Under the pieces are notes generated by a model. The model did no database searches. It saw nothing but the letters and a program-made list of their open reading frames with translations, and had not been told where the DNA came from. DNA of 64,000 nt, from contig CM041465.1 of NCBI GenBank assembly GCA_023213395.1, positions 97,595,741 to 97,659,740 of the forward strand, in the 5' to 3' direction. Made by a program: the position numbers and the translations under genes. Positions within the stretch are counted from its first letter, which is position 1; the number at the start of each line of letters is the position of its first letter. Positions 11,866 through 22,048 of the stretch are shown piece after piece. This DNA is from Cycas panzhihuaensis. Taxonomy: Eukaryota; Cycadophyta.

Positions 11866-13927
11866 TCCTGCAGCGACGGTGTAGAGCTCGTCAACAATAG
11901 AAAAGGGTTTACCCTTCCCTGTGGGTTGGGTAAGCGCCCTTCTAAAGTCGAATCGACCGGGGCGGACGGGAATAGTCTTGGGAAGCGCAGGGATCTCGGG
12001 AGAACGGCCTCGGGAAGAGGATCAAGGTGAGATGTAGATGAAGAGGCACCCCTTGCCTCTTTAGCGACTGGGACCGGGTTAAGGCGTATAACGGGGTGGT
12101 CTCAAGCAATTGGACAACCTTCTTTCCCTTGTAGCGGGACCGCGAAGGTGATGGAGCACGGTCGGGGGCCTTGAAGGGAAGGTGACCTTCGCACACCCTT
12201 CCCTCTACCATACGAAGGGCGAGAATCGGGGACCTATCCCGATTCGATCATATCTTTCTTGAACATCGCGACCACGTTCCCCATGTTTGGGGAGCGGGTC
12301 TCTATAAATGGGCCGATCGAGATTAGGCCTCGATGTCGCACAGGGGACGAGTCGGCGTGGGTCTTGTGCCCGCAACGCGCATCGTCATGGAAACACTTCC
12401 CGTGGATGGAGCACCACCTCTTCTCAAGTCGTGGATCGATCCTCCTTGCTTGAGAAGACTGGGTGTTGCCCCCTTTGGGGGCATCGCACGAGAAGTCTGG
12501 CAGATGTCTATGGGAGGTAGGCGATGAAGGAGGTTGGAGTTTTAGCTCCTTCATCGTGCGCTCGAATGAGCGAATGGCGGAGGTAAGCGGATCTAGGGTC
12601 CTCTCAGTCGGGTGAGAGGTGGTCCTAGCGGGCTGCGAAGGTGTGGTCTCCTTCGCTGGAGGAGGCGCCCCGCGACGTTGCGAGGGCTTGGGAGGTTTCT
12701 TGAGTCCAGCCTGGATCTCAATGGCCTCCAAAGCTAAACACCTCGAGATGGCAGAGTCACACGTGGTCGCCCCATCTTGAGGACTTCCACATGTACTTCG
12801 GACGGCGTGCATTGACAAATGATCCTCTTCAACTCCTCAGGCAATGTGGCCTTGGTGGAATGAAGAAGGTCGTGAAAACGTCGCACAAAGTCACGATTCA
12901 TCTCATCGTGACCTTGTTTGAGCGATAGAAGCGCCTTCATTCCGCTTTCGAATGGACTCGGCACGTCAAAGTAGTTGACGAACTCGTCCACTAGGCCGGA
13001 ATGAGGAAATCGAATGGGCGGGTGAAGGCGAGAGAACCACTTGAGGGCGCCGCCTGCAAGGACCGCGGAAGAGCTTCATCAAGATATGGTCGTAGGCCCA
13101 ATAGTCGATGCACGCCATGGAAAAGTCACAAGACATGTTGATTGGGTCTTGCGACGAAGTCCCGTCAAATTTGGGGACTTCAGGAGGATGAGGTGGCAAG
13201 TTAGTCCTCAACGCCTCAACAGACAAGGGCGTCGACCTATAGTCCACGAAAGGACGTATCCTTGCCTGGGCTAAAGGATCGACAACTGTCAAAGGCACGG
13301 ACGGGGGTGTCGGTCCCATCCCTCCTTGAGGAAACACCCCTTGTGGGAAGGGGGTCTGCGGGTAGATGTTCTGGAAAGGAGGCGCGCTTCCTTGTGCTGA
13401 CGCAGCAGCAGGGGTCACGCTGGACGTCGGAAACAGAGGATGAGGGACCGGGTTTTGCCCATATGGGCCACCCGTAGGTGGCGCGACCCCATATGGGTGC
13501 AACGGGTCCACTCCATAGACAGGGAGGTGGTTTCCCTTGCCCTGCCCCCAAGGTTGTGACGTGTAGCCTGGGGGCACGTAAAGAGAAGGACCACCAACCG
13601 GGTTTTGGACGTATGTAGGAGTGGGTCCTACATGGCTAGCGGAGGCGGCGCTAGTAGGGCCTCGAGGCCTACTAGAGAACGCGTGCGCCACGTTCGGCGG
13701 TGGCACGTGCATTTGGTTTGAGCAAGGCATACTAACCCCGAGTTGAGGGAAAGATGCGCCGTGTCCCGAGGAAGTGGGACCACGACTAGGGGCGGCAGGC
13801 GCAACACCCGCCTTAGAGGGGTAGACACGGCATGGGACGTGTGCGCCATGACGTACTCAATCGTCGTAGATGACGTGGGCATGGATGAGGAAGACGCCAC
13901 GCTATGCGTAGCATCTCCGTTAACCAT
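11866..13927 (-). pseudogene. Gag of element C (frameshifted)
   Basis: This is the nucleocapsid/capsid precursor of element C, minus strand. A likely start at 13927 reads MVNGDATHS. The frame shifts near 13830 into a Pro/Gly-rich segment (13730 to about 13230; PQTPFPQGVFPQGG). It then reaches the capsid entry PPEVPKFDGTSSQDP (about 13180). Another shift leads to 12991-12734, containing FVRRFHDLLHSTKATLPEEL, typical of plant gypsy capsid. The last piece (12818-12234) carries the knuckle CSIHGKCFHDDARC at 12372-12413, spaced CX2HX4HX4C as in Tat/Ogre gags. About four reading-frame breaks mean it is not translatable as one protein, although codon use is still GC-rich. Consensus errors could cause some of the breaks. 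Confidence 0.8.
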
Positions 13928-14497
13928 CTAGGAGGCGGTTGGCGAATCGCTCGAAAGTACTCGCCAAGCGCCGACCGCGCTTACGGAGGGGTATCCTCAT
14001 AGCCATACGAGGTCGAAGGGACTTGAAGTAGGGGACCTCAGGCGCCTCCTCGTAAGGCTCGCCAGCTGGGGTGGCGGGTCTCACGAGTGGCCGGATCTTC
14101 CGCCGCATGAGCCAAGGCTCAAAATCTTCGGGGTGGAAATGGTCATCGGGGTAATAGATGGAATCCTCGCCTCACGGTGGATTCCGGAGCAGACGAAGGG
14201 AACTCTTGAGTTCCCGAGGTCATGGCATGGTAGGCCCAATCGACGGTAACCTTCCATTCGAAACGGGGTTCGACGATGGAATGAACGCGACGATTGGTCT
14301 TCCAACAACGCAAGAAACCCCGCAAGCGCGAGAACGTCGCATGCAACGCCCGCATGGCGTTGTTAGAAAAGCGAAAAGGAAAAGAAAGGAAAGACCGCAA
14401 ACCCGTTGGAGGTTGCCCGACTCAAAACACCGAATGCGAGCCTACCTAAAGGCAAGAGCACCAACACGAAGGGGAAGCGATCTAGCTCCCTTCTTGG
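13928..14497 (-). other. Element C leader
   Basis: This is leader between the primer site and the gag start. Short minus-strand frames (14081-14400) look Arg/Pro-rich and contain no recognised domain. Confidence 0.4.
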
Positions 14498-14517
14498 CGG
14501 CCCCAGATGGTCGCTAA
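14498..14517 (-). promoter_or_regulatory. Candidate primer-binding site of element C
   Basis: On the minus strand the bases just inside the 5' LTR read TTAGCGACCATCTGGGGCC. The GCGAC....TGGGG pattern resembles the tRNA-Arg-type sites of Tat/Ogre elements. The match is partial and I have no tRNA sequence from this genome to compare it with. Confidence 0.45.
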
Positions 14518-17066
14518 TGAAACGCCGGGAATGCGATCCTACGCCTAGCAAAGAAATACAAAACACAACATGTTGGGATGGGCAATGAGGATCTCACCTC
14601 GCGGTCGTCTGCGGCGCCGGAGCGCTGCACGGATCGCAAGGTGCCTGGTTGCTTCCAGGTAGCCGAGCAAGACGAGGCCTTCCTACCCTTCGGATGGCCG
14701 GGAAGGAAAAGGAAACCTCGCGCGTTGCGACTTCTCAAGGTAATGAGAAGGCAACGAGAGGGCAACAAACTCAACGTGCAACGGGCGTGAAGTAAGGCAT
14801 GGGTTGGGAAATATAACGTAAATGGGTCTTCTGTCTCTACGTAATGCAAGGTAAAAGAAAGCAGATGAAAAGTAAACGTAAAATAAGCTTATTTTCCTTC
14901 TTCTTTTATGTTCCTTTCTCTTTTACCTATTAAGCATGTATAAAAGGCAAGAACGATAAAAAGGAAAAAAACAAAGGAAACGCGAGGAATACCTAGATCC
15001 GGCGGTTGAGGATGAAGTGCGGATCCTCTCTCTCGGTTGCGCTCCTTTCCTCTCTCCTCCACGCATGCAACGTCGATTGGAGGCGACGAAGGGGGTTTAC
15101 TTACCTCCCCTAGGGCATGCAAAGACTAAATAAAAGAAAGGATGAAAAGCAAAACTCGAAACGAAAAGGGAGAAGAGATATCAGTGGGGGCCGAAAGAAC
15201 GGGTCGATCTCGTGCACCACTCCCTCTGACGTGATCCTGCAAACAAACAGAGAGAATGCCTTCCTCTCAGGGGAGAGGCTACGAAGTACAACAAGATATA
15301 TGCGTATATACTGAAAATGAAATCAACTACGCTAGAAAAATGTAGTTAAGCACCAACATGTAACGAAAATGAAACAAGGCCGCGCGATAAATATGCGGAC
15401 TGTCAAGCACCACAAAATGTACTATATGGGACTGAGTGTAGCCTCGGGATGGCTAACTCACCCACGAGAGGTCTCCACGGGGTCCGGGAAGGTAATGCTA
15501 GCAGGCAACGAGGTGAGACAGGTAGTAACAGGTTGCCTACACCAAGGGAAAAGAACTCAAACCGACCCTCTTAAGCTTCCCTAACCCCGTTTCCTAAGAA
15601 AGAGCGGGTGATAAAGGGAGAGAGAGGACAAGGGACGGAACCCTTGGGGAGAAGGATGGCGATGGGGACTAACCCCGCCTTATCTCCCTCTAATCCTCGC
15701 GTGAAACCCTTTATACCGAGTAGCTTAGAAAATGGTGAAAGAGAAAGCTAGAAAGGGAAGGATGAGTCTCAAGGAAATGCAAAGAAATGTAACCAATCTG
15801 GGGCAGCGCTATAGTAAGTCACCACTAGCCAAGATTACTTGCATCCAATGACAAAAGAAGATCCCAAAGCAAGTATATGCAAAAGAGAGGAAGGAAATTG
15901 CAAATAGAACCATCAAAAAGCAAGGAAAAAGCACCAACAAGAAGCTAAAAAATACCTTGAATGGAGAAGAGCATGCATGCATTCACTTGGCCACTTGTAG
16001 CAAAGCAGACAAGCAAAGGTCTAAGGCTAGTTTTTTAGTGTCCTTTGCAAGAAGATGGAAGGAGGAAGCTCCGTGCAAGATGGGAGCTAGAAGTTGTCCT
16101 TTGGAGTAGTCTTTCTTGTGAAGAAATGCTTTGGATCTTTGAGTATTTGTAAGAGAAGGTGAAGCTTGTGATGGAGAGACGTAAGGGGCAGCAATGGCCC
16201 TGCAACTCCAGCTGGTAGTAGCCCACTTCACCTCTGCTCAACTGCTGTACATGAAAATCCTTAGTTTCTGTGTTTTCCTTTGTCTTTTTGGTAGAGAGTT
16301 TGTGCTTGGAAGTCTAGAAAAGTGAACTCAAGAAAAAATAAAAAAAATGAATGAAAAAAGAGGTTTTATGCCTTGGGCATAGCAAGTGAACGTTGGGGGC
16401 CTCGCGCCCAACCGCTCGAGCCACGCCATAGCTTCACAAAAAACGCGCCATCGTCGTGGTTTCTTTTAAAATTTTAACGATCGTCTGCAAGAACTTGGCA
16501 GTCGCTAAGTTTACCGCAGACGACCGGTACCGCTGCAAACTTTGTGGTACCGCTAAGTTTGCAGCGGTACAGCCTGAAATTTGAAAAAAGAGAAACATAT
16601 AGCATAAAAGTCATAAAAATCAGCTGTTTAAGGTAAGAGCAAAGGCTGAACATGAATTAAATCAACTGGGGGAAGGCCCAGGCAGTGGGCAAGTACCCAA
16701 AATGGTGCAAAGAGCCCTAACTAAGGGTTAAACCAGGCTTAGGAAGGGTTTGCAACATAAGTGGCACTGTCAGAATAAGAGCAAACAGCAGTGGCAAAAG
16801 CATCCCAAAGACCATGGAGACATCGTGAGTGGTCAGACGCCATACGGTGTCGATCCGCTTATGGATGCCCCCGCTGTGAGTCGTCATAGGCTAAAGGGTG
16901 CCGTTAGGCACATGCATTATGAGCAAGCAGTCAAGCAAATGCGCAGGGCATATGTCAATCGACACTCCAAATTACCTTAGCAATCATAAGTAAGAAAAGT
17001 AAGAACATATACCTGCACAAACCTGTGTCGATGCGTCCCGAGTCCATGCCCGATAGCTGGGAAACA
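14518..17066 (-). repeat. 5' LTR of element C
   Basis: This is a 2549-bp LTR, the partner of 6819-9337. It begins TGAAACGCC on the plus strand and ends GGAAACA at 17066, directly before GATTG. It is the 5' LTR because gag and protease read on the minus strand away from it. Confidence 0.92.
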
Positions 17067-17071
17067 GATTG
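17067..17071. repeat. Target-site duplication of element C, right
   Basis: GATTG directly follows the terminal GAAACA of element C. It is a perfect copy of 6814-6818 and fixes both ends of the insertion. Confidence 0.93.
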
Positions 17072-17392
17072 TAAACATCAAGTTATCTCCATCAACATTC
17101 ATATTACAGGAGTATTTGGGTTCTTATTTTTGTGGAAACCCATATTACTACACTATGAACCCATATTTCTTTGGTTTTTATAGTCAAACAAAGGACTCAC
17201 TCTTTTTGAGACCACATCACCATCTATGTGGACTTATGCATCTTTGTTAGATACTAACATTGTCTACAGTGGTATCTCTTCACAATCACCTTTATCAAAC
17301 CACTAACTATAACATATTGGTAGCAGCAGGTGGTGGATATATATATCTATATTAGGATGCTTTGAGGGCAAAGCATCTCAGGGGAGAGGGCA
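17072..17392 (+). other. Gypsy B 3' end with polypurine tract
   Basis: This is the remaining internal sequence of gypsy B after the element C insertion. The purine-rich stretch CTCAGGGGAGAGGGCA (about 17377-17392) abuts the 3' LTR and is the likely second-strand primer. I see no coding signature. Confidence 0.7.
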
Positions 17393-17680
17393 TATAATGA
17401 CCCCACATTATATGTAATAGAGTAAAAGGTTAAGGGTTAAGAAGGATAAGAATATAGGATTAGGTAGCTTAGTGGTAAAATAATATAATAATGTGTGGCC
17501 CTCTTATAAATAGGGCATCCCCCATCTAATGTAAGCCAACTTGATATATTTTGAATACAATCTATTAGGGTTTGCTTTGGCACCCCTTTTGGTGATCTTT
17601 TGGTGAACTTTTAATGATCTATTCTACATTTTAGCTTCTTTCCCCTTTGCTCTCCTGGTTATAGGAGTTGGCCTATAACA
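17393..17680 (+). repeat. 3' LTR of gypsy B
   Basis: This is a 288-bp partner of 2895-3182. Its terminal TG has decayed to TA (TATAATGACC) and its end is TATAACA. ATCAC after it matches the left target duplication in four of five bases. The TATA box is at 17515-17522. Confidence 0.92.
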
Positions 17681-18111
17681 ATCACACATCCTACATCAAA
17701 CTTGGTTTTTTAGTTGTGTGCACCCAATGTCGACTTCTACATGAGAATAATCTTGATTTTATGATCACATGATATATTGTTTATCTTTTTGATCCTTATA
17801 TTTCCAAACACTATTGTATCAGGAGTATTTATCATAAGTGTTGGTGGCCTATTATCATTGCTTTCTACTTAATCATATTTCTCCCTACTATGCTAGGTCT
17901 ATCAGCCACACATATAAGTGGCATTTTTATTTACTATTTATTTATTTCATCATCTTCACCATATCCTCTCAATTTAAGTAGAATGTAAACTACATCTTAA
18001 ATAGGAAAGACAATTAGGATCTATGGTATACTAGAGTAAAAAATTCTACTAAGTATGAAGGCCTTTATAAAGCCTATTTGTAGCTTACACCTATCATTCT
18101 TATCATAGCAA
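17681..18111 (+). other. Leader of copia A, second part
   Basis: This resumes the copia A leader and aligns with the copia I leader (minus strand, about 57400 down to 57000). For example, the stretch reading AATCTTGATTTTATGATCAC is shared. Non-coding. Confidence 0.75.
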
Positions 18112-19130
18112 CAGTACCTGCCTCTAAGGGAATGCCACCTATAGCTCCAGTAGATCCTGTAGCTAAATTTTGATAGAAAATTAATAATAAAAAGATTCAT
18201 ATAGGTATTCTATTTATGATAGATCACTCCTTGTATAATCTAATTAATAAAGAATAACATGATATAGCCTGGAAAGTTCTTAAGGTTCTTAAAAAGAATT
18301 TTGATGTAAAGTTTATCCTTGAATTTGTTCATCTAGTCTTAAATATGAATAAGATGAAGATGTACAAGGGATGTTCATATGAAACAATCAACCTCCTTCA
18401 ACCAATCAAACAAGCAATAGACAAAGATTTTAAGACCTAATATATTACATGGATATTCCTCATATAGTCCTATCTATATATACCTAATTATAAGAACTTA
18501 CTTGGAAGTCTTTAATCAAGTAGAATATTGATGACACCTAACTTCAAAGCTCTTGTAAAGAAGTTTATAGAATAATAAGACCTTTGATACTAATTTTGTA
18601 ACTTCAGATCCTCTTTTAGATGTAGGTTTTGATAAGGAAAAAGAAGTATGCTTCTCAAAGAATCAGGATCCCTCTCATGGTAGAGGAAATAACCAAGGAA
18701 GGGGTAGAGGATGAAGTAGAGGAAATTAGTCACAAGGCCAATAGAACCCTTAACAACAGTAGCCTAGATAGTTTCAAGGCTAAGTACCACTTTTTAATGT
18801 AAAGATAGTCAGTTCAAACTAATACTTCAAGGACTAGAAATTAGATTATCATGTGTAAAATGTATAATAGGAAAGGGCACCTTACAAAGGATTGTTATAT
18901 ACCTCTATACAAGTTACCTAAGTTTTAACAAAAATATAAAACTTATAATGTTGATGAAACATGTGAAGAATAATTTGGTGGTGCAAGTATTACTCTTGCA
19001 TACATTCAAAGACTTGAGGGAAAAACCATTAATCAAACTAACTAGTATTTTGAAGCCCATTATGGCTATGCCACTTATGATATTGAATTACCAATATAAA
19101 CCCCTCTTGGAGTTGCAAATAGCATAACTT
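18112..19130 (+). pseudogene. Copia A gag remnant
   Basis: This is the gag of copia A, recognised by colinearity with copia I and by its zinc knuckle. The start region reads GMPPIAPVDPVAKF before stops; the initiating ATG seen in copia I is lost. At about 18855-18905 the knuckle reads CKMYNRKGHLTKDCY, a CX2CX4HX4C finger with the second Cys changed to Tyr. Stops (TAA, TAG, TGA) occur throughout, many in places where copia I also has them. It is not translatable. Confidence 0.72.
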
Positions 19131-19365
19131 CAAACACCTCCTCATGGATCACGGATATAGGAGCGACATAGCATATGACCTACAATCAGGATTTATGTCA
19201 AACTTTTGATTCTAATATATATGGTATCATTCATATAGTTGATAAATCCTAATAACCAATTGAAGTTATTAGAAACATATGCCTGGAACTCCTAGGGTTG
19301 AGAGATTTCACATTACTCAATGTCTTGTATATTCCTAATATGAAATAAAACATACTAACAATCAT
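19131..19365 (+). pseudogene. Copia A protease start (truncated)
   Basis: The frame reads SWITDIGAT, stop, HMTYN. This is the copia protease active site, normally D-[ST]-G-A-[ST], with Ile at the second position and TAG before HMT. Copia I carries the same Ile and the same stop at the same place. Similarity to copia I ends near 19365, where the element is truncated against chromovirus D. Confidence 0.75.
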
Positions 19366-20340
19366 AATCCATGAGTTACTAGTAAAAGCAAATTAAGTAA
19401 CATAAAATATGTCAGGTAGAGAAATGGATAATAGTACTACATTATGGATAGATTAGATGGATCATGAAAATCAAGGAAATGAGACTAAGATATTCAATGG
19501 ATGAGTTTACAAAAGGAGAACTCCCAACATAGATAATGGATGGAAAGGGACAAGATTATATTTGGAAACATTTAATCCATAAGTATCCAAGAATATCACT
19601 AATTGGGTCTTACAAATGGAGAACTATTTTAGGGTCTATAAATTCATAGCTAAGGAAGAGATAGAAATAACATCCTTACACTTAAATGGAAGGGCATTAA
19701 GGTGGTACTACTAGTGGAAAAAGAAGAACTTACCAATGCAATAGACCTAGTAGAATCTGAGAGCAGGATTAGTATAGTAATATGATGATTCTTGAAATAT
19801 AGATTACTTTGCTCAGTTAACACGATTACATCAAGAAAGAATAATCTAATAGTACATAGAATAGTTCTAAATACTACAATATATGGTCTTAGAAAAGATA
19901 CCATAGGAATGTTTATTAGAGACTTATATCAGAGGATTGAAAATTAGATTAAATCTAGAGTTAAAGTAGTAAATCCACCATAACTCCAAGTAGTAATTCA
20001 AATAGAAAAGAATGTAGAGGTAGAACTCAGAGATAGTAAACTGACATATACAAGGAAATATGGGTCACTAACATATCAAACCCAAAATCCTAAAGGGGCC
20101 AAATCAGGAACAAAAGTAAACCCTCCATTAGCTATAAGAAATATAATAGAAAGCTTATGAACAATTAAAGAGGAGTACATAAGGAAAGGGATGTGCTTCA
20201 AGTGTGGAGGGAATTGGAATAAGGAATACCAATGCCTAGCAAAAAAAAATTTCATGATCAATAATGACAATATAGAAATACCAAAAGTAGTATAGGAAGA
20301 AGTAGAATAAGAACAGAGTGTAGGAAGGAAGGAAGATAAA
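19366..20340 (+). pseudogene. Chromovirus D gag remnant
   Basis: This is a plus-strand Ty3/gypsy chromovirus gag with many stops. The best landmark is the zinc knuckle at 20194-20235, CFKCGGNWNKEYQC. It has the chromovirus spacing CX2CX7HXC with the His changed to Tyr. Upstream pieces (about 19810-20160) read as broken basic gag with no other clear motif. The upstream boundary of the element is not defined: no 5' LTR is visible before 19366, so it is 5'-truncated or inserted at the copia A break. Confidence 0.7.
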
Positions 20341-21298
20341 CTTTTAGAAGTGGATACAAGGAATGTCCAAATATCCTTTTAGGCTATTATAGAGAAATAA
20401 GTATCCCCACAAACCCTAAGATTCTAAGGATAAATCAAAAGGATACCAGTATTAATCTTCATAGATAGTGGGAGTACACACAATTTTATAAATAAGGCAT
20501 CAACAAAAAAATTGGGATTATAAGTGAAACCCCTCAACACATTCTATATGTCAATAGCAAATGGGAGAATAATGTTATATGAAGGATATTACAAAGGCAT
20601 AGCTCTTGAGATCAATGATTACAAGGTCATAACTTGTATGTTTACCATGCCCATAGGCTAAGTAGATGTAGTTCTAGGAATTCAATGGCTACAAATATTA
20701 GAGAATACTTTTACCAATTATATAATAAGATTTATGTGTTTTCAATAAAAAGGACATAAATATCGACTACAAGCCCCAACCACACCTCTAGTTCAACTCA
20801 TATCATTTTCCAAAATGGAATAGATTTTAAAGAAGAATACACACGTATACATAATGTCATGTTACAAAGTAGAAATAGAAAATGTTCCTCTAGAGATTTA
20901 GCCAATCTTAGAACAATATCAAGGAGTTTGTAAAGAACCCTAAGGATTTCCATCGAAAAGGAAATTAGAAGATGCAATAGATCTGTTAAAATTACCATTA
21001 AAAAGTAAAATCCATAATATCTTCTATGAGTCTTGTTTAAAGAAAAAGTTAGGTAAAAAGGAGGCTCTACAAATGAATTTTCCAACATCGGATGAAGAAG
21101 GAATGATGATAGTGGAACCTAAGGGAATACTGAAGACTAAGGACAAGAATTTACGATCCAAGATAATGAAAGAATATCTCATCAAATAGAAGACATTGGA
21201 GCTTGAAGATACAATATAGGAGTTTAAATAATAGACATAGAAAAATGGGTCCTTACTAATGCTTTGAGGGAAAAGTATGTTTTGAAGGGGAGGGACTT
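20341..21298 (+). pseudogene. Chromovirus D protease fused by deletion to integrase end and chromodomain
   Basis: The protease site FIDSGSTHNFINK has its Asp codon at 20464-20466. DVVLGIQWLQILENTF (about 20668-20715) closes the protease. Around 20905-20960 the start of the RT linker appears (ILEQYQGVCKEP, stop, GFPSKRK). Within a few codons it passes into the integrase C-terminus LPLKSKIHNIFYESCLKKKL (about 20992-21055). The RT, RNase H and integrase core are therefore deleted. A chromodomain follows at about 21080-21215 (VEPKGILKTKDKNLRSKIMK, then EYLIK, stop, K), with TAG in place of two conserved Trp. This domain normally binds modified histones and guides integration. It identifies a chromovirus. 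Confidence 0.85.
21283..21298 (+). promoter_or_regulatory. Polypurine tract of chromovirus D
   Basis: GAAGGGGAGGGACT lies between the end of the chromodomain frame and the TGTAACATTC that starts the LTR. It is in the expected place and orientation for second-strand priming. Confidence 0.7.
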
Positions 21299-22048
21299 GT
21301 AACATTCTAAAAATATAGTCATGGTGTGTTCGTAGGAGGACCTAAACTAGATATCCCTTGATTATTAAGGTATCATCTTTGTCTCAATTAAATATGGGAG
21401 ATATGAAGTTCATGTAATCCTAAGGGACCACCTTTGCCCAACTCTTAAGAAGGAGTCTTCGCCTAGTTATGTCATCTAATAAAGTATGAGTATAAAATGT
21501 GATGAAAGGTGTGGATGTAAAAGGGCAATAGTAGAATCCACTAACCTATAAAACTGGGTGAAGGAGTTCTCGATTTGGAGCTACACTAATAGTATTTTCA
21601 ATATCTTTCCTAAGGTCTTCTTTCATATAATATTTTTAACCTTTTGGGTTCTACTAAGATGTAGGAAATGGTAAGCAATTAGAAAGGTTATCCTTCCATT
21701 TTCTTCCTTTTTCTTGTCTTCTTTACCTTATTTCTTTTGTTTGGATTCTCCTTCTTTATTTCTTTTGTTTCTTGTGTTTCCTTTTTGTTTGTTTTTTTCT
21801 TTTTTCTTTTGTATTTTGTTATTCTGAACAAAGCAAAACAAAATGTATCAAAAGCCTACTTTAATTTCAATCAACAACAAAAAAAAAAAAATTGAACTAG
21901 ATGCATGCAAGTTTTTTATATCTTTTTCCTTTTCTTTAAAAAAGAAGTTGCAAATGTAAATCTAAAATTATCTTCCTATATGTAATATATGCACCTTACA
22001 ATGAATGGAAAGATGCTTTCAAGAGATGTAATCCATACGATATGATTA
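21299..22048 (+). repeat. LTR of chromovirus D, truncated
   Basis: It starts TGTAACATTC after the polypurine tract. From about 21327 it is similar, in reverse complement, to the ends of R1 (about 24060-24300) and R2 (about 29160-29905). For example GGAGGACCTAAAC here matches GTTTAGGTCCTCC near 29870. It breaks off at 22048, where R1 starts. It includes a T-rich stretch at 21740-21840. Confidence 0.65.

Larger units (their letters stand above)
6819..17066 (-). mobile_element. Element C: GC-rich Tat/Ogre-like gypsy element with gag and protease only
   Basis: Element C is a complete LTR element of about 10.2 kb in minus orientation. LTRs are 6819-9337 (3') and 14518-17066 (5'), with TG...CA ends and a perfect GATTG duplication. 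The internal 5.2 kb holds gag and an aspartic protease on the minus strand. After the protease, where RT, RNase H and integrase should follow, there is about 2 kb of non-coding sequence containing seven 85-bp repeats. It is therefore non-autonomous, of the gag-bearing type sometimes called TR-GAG or LARD-like. It is much richer in GC and CpG than its surroundings and has similar LTRs, so it is the youngest layer of this nest. The Tat/Ogre assignment rests on the protease DNGSSVN motif, the gag CX2HX4HX4C knuckle and the primer site. Confidence 0.88.
2895..17680 (+). mobile_element. Gypsy B, gag-only Ty3/gypsy relic carrying element C
   Basis: Gypsy B is bounded by 288-bp LTRs with TG...CA ends (TATAACA at the far end) and a 4-of-5 target-site duplication, ATCAA/ATCAC. 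The copia I leader shows the uninterrupted target. Without element C it is about 4.5 kb: 2895-6818 plus 17072-17680. It has an iMet primer site, a long leader, a partial gag and a polypurine tract, but no recognisable protease, RT or integrase. Confidence 0.9.
679..19365 (+). mobile_element. Copia A, truncated Ty1/copia element with nested insertions
   Basis: Copia A is a plus-strand Ty1/copia element present as 679-2894 plus 17681-about 19365. The two parts are reunited by comparison with the continuous sister copy, copia I. It keeps the 5' LTR, primer site, leader, gag and the start of the protease. Integrase, RT, RNase H and the 3' LTR are missing. Similarity to copia I stops near 19365, where chromovirus D begins. 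Gypsy B and element C together occupy 2895-17680 inside it. Confidence 0.8.
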
